Assembly (NCBI RefSeq): GCF_041154455.1 | Contig: NZ_AP028664.1 | Span: forward strand, 1,675,001-1,739,000 | DNA length: 64,000 bases | Direction: 5' to 3' | Origin: Variovorax sp. V213 | GTDB taxonomy: Bacteria > Pseudomonadota > Gammaproteobacteria > Burkholderiales > Burkholderiaceae_C | Part shown: positions 57,219-64,000 of the stretch, piece by piece | Numbering within the stretch: position 1 is the stretch's first letter | Layout of the letters: the number at the start of each line of letters is the position of its first letter | The notes under the pieces: generated by a model | Told to the model about the DNA's origin: nothing | What the model saw: the letters and a program-made list of their open reading frames with translations, nothing else | Database searches by the model: none | Translations under genes and position numbers: made by a program

Positions 57219-60200
57219 GCCGCCGCGTCACGATACAGACGCCCCTTGGCGAGGCGTTGCAATTTCGCCAGTTGGTAGGCCGCGAGGCGTTGAGCCAGCT
57301 CTATGCCTTCGACATCGAGCTGCTGGGCAGCAGCAATGCCATCGACCCGAAAGCCTTGCTCGGCAAGGCCTCCACCGTGGCGGTGGAAACCGAAAGCGGC
57401 GGGGTGCGCTACCTTGGCGGCATCGCGACCCGTTTCGGGCTGCAGCAGGAAGACGCGCGCCATTCCTTCTATCGCCTGCAACTGCGGCCCTGGCTGTGGC
57501 TTGCCACGCGGCGCAGCGACTTCCGCATTTTCCAGGGCAAGAGCGTTCCCGAAATATTGACGGACGTGCTCGGCAGCTACGGCTATCCCATCGAAAAGAA
57601 GCTCAGCCGGGGCGACTACCGCCGCTGGGACTACTGCGTGCAGTACCACGAGAGCGACTTCAATTTCATCTCGCGCCTGTGCGAGCTCGAGGGCATCTAT
57701 TACTACTTCAGGCATGAGGCGTCGCAGCACGTTCTGGTGTTTGCGGACGACATCGCAAGCTCGCACGGCCCGCTGCCCGGCGGAGAGTCGGTGCGCTACC
57801 ACCCGCTCGAAAAATCCGGCATGGGCCAGCGCGAACGCATCTATGCCTGGGAAACCGCAGAAGAGGTGCGCGCGGGCCATCACTACAACAACGACTACGA
57901 CTTCGAGAAGCCCAAGGCCGACCTCTCGCACCTGCGGCAGATGCCGCCCGGCCACGACCACGACGGCTACGAGAACTACGAGTGGCCCGGTGGCTTCGTG
58001 CAGCACGCCGATGGCGAAACCTATGCGCGACTTCGCAACGAAGAGCAACTGGCCCAGCGCAGCCGCGCCAGCGGGCGCTCCAACCTGCGCGAGCTTGCCA
58101 CCGGCCACACGCTGCGCCTGACCGGCCATCCCCGCGCCGACCAGAACCAGCAGTACCTGTTGCTGAGCGTGAGCTACCACCTGCAGGAGAACCTGCAGGC
58201 GAGCGAGGGGGCGGAAGCCACCGAGGGATCGGTGCAGCGCTTTGCCTTCGACGTGCAACCCACCAGCCTGGCGTGGCGCCCGCAGCGCACCACACCCAAG
58301 CCGCGCACCCGCGGTCCGCAAACCGCCATGGTGGTGGGGCCGGCCGGCGAAGAAATCTGGACCGACCAATACGGCCGCATCAAGGTGCAGTTCCACTGGG
58401 ACCGCCTCGGCAAGGACGACGAGAACTCCAGCTGCTGGGTGCGCGTGTCCACCGCCTGGGCGGGTGCCACTTTCGGCGCGGTGTCCGTGCCGCGCATCGG
58501 CATGGAGGTGATCGTCGATTTTCTGAACGGTGATCCGGACTACCCGATCGTGACGGGCTGCGTCTACAACGCCGACACGATGGCGGCATGGCAGTTGCCG
58601 GAGCAAAAGCACCTGTCGGGCATCCGCAGCCGCGAACTCGGCGGTGGGCGCGGCAATCACCTGGTGCTGGACGACACCAACGGAAAGATCCAGGCGCAGC
58701 TGCGCAGCGACCACCAGGCCAGCCAGCTGAGCGTGGGGCACATCGGCCGCATCGAAGACACCGCAGGGCGCAAGGAGCCGCGCGGGCAGGGCTTCGAGCT
58801 GCGCACCGACGGACACGGCGTGGCGCGCGCGGCCAAGGGCCTGCTGGTGACCACCGAGCCGCGGCCCAACGCGCAGGCGCACACCACCGACATGGGAGAG
58901 ACCGTCGGCCGCCTCACGCAGGCGCGCGACCTGCATGAAGGCCTGAGCGAAGCGGCCCAGGCCGCAGAGGCGCACGACAGCGGCGACCAGGACGAAGTCG
59001 CCAAGGGCCTGAAGGAGCAGAACGACGCCATCAAGGGCCAGGGCGGCAATCGCGAGCAGGGCGACTTTCCCGAGTTCCAGGAGCCGCACCTCACGCTGGC
59101 CAGCGCCAAGGGTCTGCAGACCGTGGCGCAGGGCTCCACCCACATGGTGAGCAACGAGCACAACGCGCTCACCAGCGGTGGCCATACCAGCGTGAGCGCG
59201 GGCAAGAGCTTCCTGGTGAGCGTGCAGAGCGCCATCCGCATGTTCGCCTCCAAGGCCGGCATGCGGCTGGTGGCGGCCAGCGCCGATATCGACATCAAGG
59301 CGCTGAAAGACAGCGTCAACGTGCTGGCCAAGCTCAACATCACGCAGACCGCTAACAAGATCACCATCCACGCGAAGGAAGAGGTGGTCATCAACGGCGG
59401 CTCCAGCTACAGCCGCTGGAGTTCGGGCGGCATCGAGCACGGCACCTCGGGCACCTGGCGCGAGCACGCCGCGGTGCACAGCCTCGTGGGCCCGGCCAGC
59501 GAGGGCAAGCCTTCGCTGCCCAACCCGCCGCAACTGCCGAAGGGGCAGCTCGACCTGTACCACCAGTACATCAAGCCGACGGGCGAAAAGCACCAGGGCG
59601 TTGCGCAGGGCGACTTCACCGTGGTCGATTCGGAAGGCGGCACGCACGCCGGCACCTTCGACCGCAACGGCTTCGCGACCGTGTCGGGCCTGCCGATCGG
59701 CACCGCGAAGGTCAGCTTCGGCAAGGACCCGCGCGATCCGTGGGAAGAGGGCAGCTACTTCGGCACGCCCAAGGATTGGAAGGCCAAGGAACCTGTCGGC
59801 GGCGGGGCCGATGCGGCGGGTAGTGCGCCAGGTCTTTCCGGCATTCTGGGCAGTGCGGGCAATCTTGCCGGGCTGGCCGGTTCAGCCGGCGGCGCGGCGG
59901 GCGCATTGGCGGGCGTCGCCGGAATGAACAGCAAGGCCGCGGGCATGCTGGGCCAGGTCACCCAGGCGGCGGGCATGGCGCAGCAGGCCGTGGGCGCAGC
60001 GCAAGCCATCCAGCAAGGCGGCGCCAAGGCGCTGCTGGGCCAGGCGAGCCAGGCTGCGACAGGCATGGCGATGCAGGCCGCCGGCGCGCGGCTCGGGCCC
60101 ATGGGCGCGCCTGTCGCTGGCATGGCGACGAATATGGCAGGCAGCGTCGCGAGCGGCGGCATTCCGGCCGGCATCAAGACGGGCATTGCCACGGCCGGCA

Positions 60201-60244
60201 CCAATCCCGCGCTTGCGGCGCGCACCCCTGGCTTCATGGGCTGA
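57215..60244 (+). CDS. vgrG: Type VI secretion spike protein VgrG with C-terminal extension
   Basis: 1009 residues; start ATG 57215 by ATGA overlap. Domains in order: VgrG base (residues about 1-330, with LSRGDYRRWDYCVQYHESDF), the gp5-like OB fold (369-452, GRIKVQFHWDR, SVPRIGMEVIVDFLNGDPD), the DUF2345 shaft region (626-755), then a TTR-like block (778-842, FTVVDSEGGTHAGTFDRNG) and a Gly/Ala-rich tail (866-1009). Standard VgrG proteins are about 600-800 residues. The extension may carry or dock the Rhs effector encoded 59 bp downstream. Confidence 0.9.
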   Translation: MSRRVTIQTPLGEALQFRQLVGREALSQLYAFDIELLGSSNAIDPKALLGKASTVAVETESGGVRYLGGIATRFGLQQEDARHSFYRLQLRPWLWLATRRSDFRIFQGKSVPEILTDVLGSYGYPIEKKLSRGDYRRWDYCVQYHESDFNFISRLCELEGIYYYFRHEASQHVLVFADDIASSHGPLPGGESVRYHPLEKSGMGQRERIYAWETAEEVRAGHHYNNDYDFEKPKADLSHLRQMPPGHDHDGYENYEWPGGFVQHADGETYARLRNEEQLAQRSRASGRSNLRELATGHTLRLTGHPRADQNQQYLLLSVSYHLQENLQASEGAEATEGSVQRFAFDVQPTSLAWRPQRTTPKPRTRGPQTAMVVGPAGEEIWTDQYGRIKVQFHWDRLGKDDENSSCWVRVSTAWAGATFGAVSVPRIGMEVIVDFLNGDPDYPIVTGCVYNADTMAAWQLPEQKHLSGIRSRELGGGRGNHLVLDDTNGKIQAQLRSDHQASQLSVGHIGRIEDTAGRKEPRGQGFELRTDGHGVARAAKGLLVTTEPRPNAQAHTTDMGETVGRLTQARDLHEGLSEAAQAAEAHDSGDQDEVAKGLKEQNDAIKGQGGNREQGDFPEFQEPHLTLASAKGLQTVAQGSTHMVSNEHNALTSGGHTSVSAGKSFLVSVQSAIRMFASKAGMRLVAASADIDIKALKDSVNVLAKLNITQTANKITIHAKEEVVINGGSSYSRWSSGGIEHGTSGTWREHAAVHSLVGPASEGKPSLPNPPQLPKGQLDLYHQYIKPTGEKHQGVAQGDFTVVDSEGGTHAGTFDRNGFATVSGLPIGTAKVSFGKDPRDPWEEGSYFGTPKDWKAKEPVGGGADAAGSAPGLSGILGSAGNLAGLAGSAGGAAGALAGVAGMNSKAAGMLGQVTQAAGMAQQAVGAAQAIQQGGAKALLGQASQAATGMAMQAAGARLGPMGAPVAGMATNMAGSVASGGIPAGIKTGIATAGTNPALAARTPGFMG

Positions 60245-60303
60245 CGGCCGCACCGCGTGTATTTCGAATAACAAGACGGCTCAGGCAGAGGGAAAACAGG
60301 GCA

Positions 60304-63300
60304 ATGGCGGAAGGATCGCAGCAGCAACCATCTCAAAGGGAACGCCAGACCGCGGTCGCGCCCCTGAACACCATCGTCAAGGAAGACATCGCGGCGGCGA
60401 GCAAGGCGGTCGACGACTGGTTGCGTTCCTTCAGCGGCGGCTACGTCACGCTGGAGCGGCTGACCATGGTGCTGGGCAGCATTCCGATCGTCGGCAACAT
60501 CATGGCGCTGGTGGATGTGTTCCTGGACATCATCAGCATCGTCGAGAAGAAGGCCAAGGACGGCGTCGAAGCGTTCCTGGTCTGGGTGAGCCTGGGCATC
60601 AACCTGATTGGCTTGATCCCGCTGCCGCCGACCATGGCGGCGGCGCGCATGAGCCTGCGGCCCACGCTGCACCTTGTCAGGCAGCAGCTCAAGACGGCAG
60701 CGTCGAACCTGGGCGAGACGATCGTCGTCGTGCTGGTCGGGCATTTGAATGCGACCATCATGGGCGAACTTGACAAGTTCATCGATGGCGCCATCGCGCT
60801 GCTCGAAGACATGCTCAAGCGCTGCGCGAACCTGGCCGACCGGATCGTGGACAACCTGGTGGACATCTTGCGGCGTGTCGTGGGGCAGAAGGACCTGTTC
60901 ACGGTGGCCAAGCCCGTGGCGGCCGAAACCAAGGTGCACGACCCGAAAACGCAAAGCACCTGGAGCCGGATGTGGGGCAGTGCGGTGCGCTACACCAAGG
61001 AGTCGGCGAACTACGTGGCCAAGGCTGCGGCAAGCCAATTGCCCGCGGGCGTGGCGAGCCGGGTCAACGGCGTCATCGCGCAGATGCTGGACTTCAAGCG
61101 CCTGCTGCGCGGGCAGTTGGCGAAGCTGGCCGACCGCGAGGCACAGGCCAGCATCATGTGGTTGCTGCACAAGCTCAAGGCCGCGCTGCTGCGCAAGCGG
61201 GGCCAGCGCGCGGCAATCGTGCCACCGGCAAAAGGAGCGCAGGCGGACAAGGACAAGCCCGGAGCCGCGCTCGGCCACATCAGCAAACAGGCACCCGCCC
61301 GCAAGGACCCGGGCTGCCGCAACCGGCCGGCGCGCGCGGCCGTCGGCGGCTCCATCAGCCTTGCGACCGGCAGCGAGAGCTTCGTGCATACCGATTTTGT
61401 TCTGAGCGCGCCGCTTCCAATCTCGTGGTCGCGTGTCTATCGCAGCCAGCTGGATGCATATGACCACGGCATGCTGGGCGCGCGCTGGATCACGCCGTAC
61501 ACGACACACATCGACATCGCGCCGCACGGCGGGCTGGTCTACCACGGTGTCGACGGGCGCAGCCACTCGTATCCGATGCTGGCCGTTGGACAGGTGCATC
61601 GCGATGCCATTGAGGACCTGACGCTGAGCCAGCTCAGCGATACGCTGTTGACGCTGGATTTCGGCAAGCAGGGCGATTGGCAAGAGATCTACGAACGTGT
61701 GGAAGGCCAGCCCCGCTACCGTCTTGTAGCGCAACAAGCGAAAGACGGCAGGTCCATCGGCCTGCGCTACGACCATGTGATCGCCTCCACCGGCGAGCAG
61801 GTACTCAGCGACATCGTCAGCAAGCAGGGCGAAGTCATCCTGGCGCACGTGGGCACGCAGCCCGATGCAAAGACAGGCCTCATCCGATCGCTGTGGGAGC
61901 TGAAAGACGGCCAGGTCGTGCGCCAGCTGGCCGCCTACACGCACGACGCGGAACGCGACCTCGTGGCGGCGCAGGACGAGAACGGCGCCAGCTGGAGCTA
62001 CAACTACAGCCACCACCTGGTCACCCGCTACACCGACCGCACCGGCCGCGGCATGAACCTCGAGTACAACGGCACCGGCGCCGATGCCAAGGCCGTGCGC
62101 GAGTGGTCCGACGACGGCAGCTTTGCGCTGTCGCTCGAATGGGACGAAAACATCCGCCTGACCTACGTGACCGATGCGCTGGGCGGCGAGACCTGGTACT
62201 ACCACGACATTGAGGGCTACACCTACCGCATCATCCACCCCGACAAGCTGGAGGAATGGTTCTTCCGCGACGATGCGAAGAACGTCACCCGCCACGTGCA
62301 TACGGACGGGACCACCGACGACTACACCTACGACGAAGACGGCAACCTGCAGGCGCACACCAGGGCGGACGGCAGCCGCATCCACTTCGAGTACGACAAC
62401 CAGCACCGCCTCACAGGCATCCGGGACGCCGAAGGCGGCGTGTGGAAGCGCGGCTACGACGCACAGGGCCACCTCACCGAAGAGACCGATCCGCTGGGCC
62501 ACAAGACCGAATACGCCTACGACAAGGGCGGGCGGCCCGTGCGCGTGACCGACGCCAAGGGCGGGACGAAGCTGCTGAGCTACACGCCCGGCGGCCTCCT
62601 TGCGAGCTTCACCGATTGTTCGGGCAAGACCCGGCGTTGGGAGTACGACAGCCGCGGCCGGGTGATCAAGGCCATCGACGCTGCGGGCCAGACCACGCGC
62701 TACCGCTACAGTCCTTCGGGCGAAGGCATCGTGCAGCGTGGCGGCGGCAACTCCCCCGGTCGGCTAGAAGAGATCACCTCGCCCGACGCTACGCGGGAGC
62801 ACTTCGTGCACGATGCCGAAGGGCGGCTGCTCGCGCACATCGACGCGCTCGGCCGCAGAAGGCGCTACAGCTACACGCGCGCGGGCCTTGTGTCCGGCCG
62901 CACCGACGCCGCAGGCCATTCGCTCAGCTACCAGTGGGATCTGCTCGGCCGGTTGACCGAACTGCAGAACGAGAATGGCAGCCGCTACAGCTTCAGCTAC
63001 GACCCCGTGGGCCGGTTGCTCCAGGAAACCGGCTTCGATCGCAAGACCACGAGCTACCGCTACGAAGAAGGCACAGGCCGGTTGGTGGCGGTAGAAGAGG
63101 GCGCACGCGCGATGCAGCTGCGATCCGATGCGATGGGGCGACTTGTCGAACGCACTGCCGGCGAGGAGACCGAGCGCTTCGCATTCGACGGCAATGGCCG
63201 CATGATCGAGGCCGCCAACCGTAATGCGCGCCTGCAGTGGTTCTACGACCCGGCCGGCAACCTCACGCGTGAGCATCACCATTACATTGCGAACGCGCGC

Positions 63301-64000
63301 ACGGCAATCTGGCAGCACCGCTACGACGAGCTCAACCAGCGCGTCGCGACGATTCGCCCTGACGGCCACACCACCCAGTGGCTGACCTACGGGTCTGGGC
63401 ATGTGCACGGCCTCCTGCTCGACGGCGAAGACATTCTGGGGTTCGAACGCGACGACCTTCACCGCGAAGTCTTGCGCGAACAGCACAACGGCCTCAGCCA
63501 ACGGCTGCGCTACGACGCCGGCGGCCGGCTGCTGCAGCAGGACATCGCGCAAACCCGGCCGAGCGCGATCGAGGCGCTGCAACTGCGCCGCAGCTACAGC
63601 TACGACAAGGCTGGCCACCTGATCGCCATCGGCGACAGCCGCCACGGCAACTTCAGCTACCGCTACGACGCCGCTGACCGCCTCGTGGAGGCGAACAGCC
63701 GCCTCGGCCGCGAGGTGTTTGCCTTCGACCCTGCCGGCAACATCGCCAGCCCGGCGATCACCGGGTTCGCGGCCGAGCAAGCCACGGCGCACAAGCTGCT
63801 CGACAACCTGCTGAAGGAATATGCCGGCACCCGCTATCGCTACGACGAGCATGGCAACCTCATCGAGCGCACGCGCAATGGGCGCAAGACCGCCTTTGCA
63901 TGGGATGGATTCGGCCGCATGACCGGTGCCACCGTCGAAGACGGCACCGCCACCACCTTCAGCTACGACCCGATGGGCCGGCGCATAGCCAAGCACGCCC
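60304..64000 (+). CDS. Rhs-family type VI effector (partial, C-terminus outside window)
   Basis: Start ATG 60304; no stop before base 64000, so at least 1232 residues. Residues 55-112 contain two hydrophobic segments (VLGSIPIVGNIMALVDVFL and FLVWVSLGINLIGLIPLPP). A DUF6531-type domain starts near 347 (GGSISLATGSESFVHTDF), and many YD repeats follow from about 620, forming the Rhs cocoon. No PAAR motif is seen. The variable toxin domain and any immunity gene lie past the end of the window. Confidence 0.88.
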   Translation, partial: MAEGSQQQPSQRERQTAVAPLNTIVKEDIAAASKAVDDWLRSFSGGYVTLERLTMVLGSIPIVGNIMALVDVFLDIISIVEKKAKDGVEAFLVWVSLGINLIGLIPLPPTMAAARMSLRPTLHLVRQQLKTAASNLGETIVVVLVGHLNATIMGELDKFIDGAIALLEDMLKRCANLADRIVDNLVDILRRVVGQKDLFTVAKPVAAETKVHDPKTQSTWSRMWGSAVRYTKESANYVAKAAASQLPAGVASRVNGVIAQMLDFKRLLRGQLAKLADREAQASIMWLLHKLKAALLRKRGQRAAIVPPAKGAQADKDKPGAALGHISKQAPARKDPGCRNRPARAAVGGSISLATGSESFVHTDFVLSAPLPISWSRVYRSQLDAYDHGMLGARWITPYTTHIDIAPHGGLVYHGVDGRSHSYPMLAVGQVHRDAIEDLTLSQLSDTLLTLDFGKQGDWQEIYERVEGQPRYRLVAQQAKDGRSIGLRYDHVIASTGEQVLSDIVSKQGEVILAHVGTQPDAKTGLIRSLWELKDGQVVRQLAAYTHDAERDLVAAQDENGASWSYNYSHHLVTRYTDRTGRGMNLEYNGTGADAKAVREWSDDGSFALSLEWDENIRLTYVTDALGGETWYYHDIEGYTYRIIHPDKLEEWFFRDDAKNVTRHVHTDGTTDDYTYDEDGNLQAHTRADGSRIHFEYDNQHRLTGIRDAEGGVWKRGYDAQGHLTEETDPLGHKTEYAYDKGGRPVRVTDAKGGTKLLSYTPGGLLASFTDCSGKTRRWEYDSRGRVIKAIDAAGQTTRYRYSPSGEGIVQRGGGNSPGRLEEITSPDATREHFVHDAEGRLLAHIDALGRRRRYSYTRAGLVSGRTDAAGHSLSYQWDLLGRLTELQNENGSRYSFSYDPVGRLLQETGFDRKTTSYRYEEGTGRLVAVEEGARAMQLRSDAMGRLVERTAGEETERFAFDGNGRMIEAANRNARLQWFYDPAGNLTREHHHYIANARTAIWQHRYDELNQRVATIRPDGHTTQWLTYGSGHVHGLLLDGEDILGFERDDLHREVLREQHNGLSQRLRYDAGGRLLQQDIAQTRPSAIEALQLRRSYSYDKAGHLIAIGDSRHGNFSYRYDAADRLVEANSRLGREVFAFDPAGNIASPAITGFAAEQATAHKLLDNLLKEYAGTRYRYDEHGNLIERTRNGRKTAFAWDGFGRMTGATVEDGTATTFSYDPMGRRIAKHA

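Noticed and set aside
59755..62502. 915-residue frame opposite vgrG and rhs
   Set aside because: It spans two genuine plus-strand genes and has no recognisable motif.

Overview
The window is about 64 kb of dense, GC-rich chromosomal DNA. Gene content and codon use suggest a betaproteobacterium of the Comamonadaceae, most likely Variovorax or a close relative. This is inferred from family resemblance, not from a marker gene. I see no tRNA, rRNA, CRISPR array, insertion sequence or prophage. Genes are mostly packed into operons with ATGA, GTGA or TGATG overlaps. The long reading frames opposite real genes are by-products of high GC.

Region 1 (1-12185) has two versions of an uncharacterised ATP-grasp amidoligase-type system around comEC. 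On the minus strand are a 1179-residue transglutaminase/DUF2126 protein, a circularly permuted ATP-grasp fused to an alpha-E domain, and an amino-acid-type lipoprotein cut by the window edge. On the plus strand, after comEC, the ATP-grasp and alpha-E units are separate genes. Region 2 (12207-22451) is a complete glycerol module: glpK and glpR on minus, and divergently glpD-glpS-glpT-glpP-glpQ-glpU-glpV, a rhizobial-type glycerol ABC importer, ending in a strong terminator.

Region 3 (22551-30176) is a tightly coupled nine-gene cluster: DarA-like flavodoxin-fold protein, DarB-like ketosynthase III, unknown 131-residue protein, BtrH-like acyltransferase, ABC-2 ATPase and permease, acyl carrier protein, a ketosynthase lacking one catalytic His, and a small ketosynthase-like protein. 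It looks like an undescribed pathway that makes and exports a fatty-acyl product. Regions 2 and 3 each hold one copy of a 69-bp repeat. Each copy encodes a 22-residue mini-ORF that overlaps the upstream stop codon and the downstream start codon and carries the downstream ribosome binding site. This element is the most unusual thing in the window.

Region 4 (30208-38317) has an HD hydrolase, a lytic transglycosylase, a MoxR/DUF58/TgpA transglutaminase operon, a histone-deacetylase-family amidohydrolase and an MscS channel. Region 5 (38456-44233) is fatty-acid oxidation: etfB-etfA, an acyl-CoA dehydrogenase, nitronate monooxygenase and a membrane acyltransferase. Region 6 (44346-51443) is cytochrome bd oxidase, cydDCABX, followed by a convergent GbsR/MarR-type regulator. 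Matching 16-bp dyads lie in front of cydD and of the regulator.

Region 7 (51485-56865) holds an M50 protease, a DUF2167 protein, a cupin, an ArsR-type regulator with a palindrome over its start codon, a truncated SRPBCC gene, a 61-residue protein, aroC and an MFS transporter. Region 8 (56866-64000) is a type VI secretion island: an AT-rich leader with a coupled 28-codon mini-ORF, a VgrG with a C-terminal extension, and a large Rhs protein that runs off the window end, so its toxin tip is not visible.
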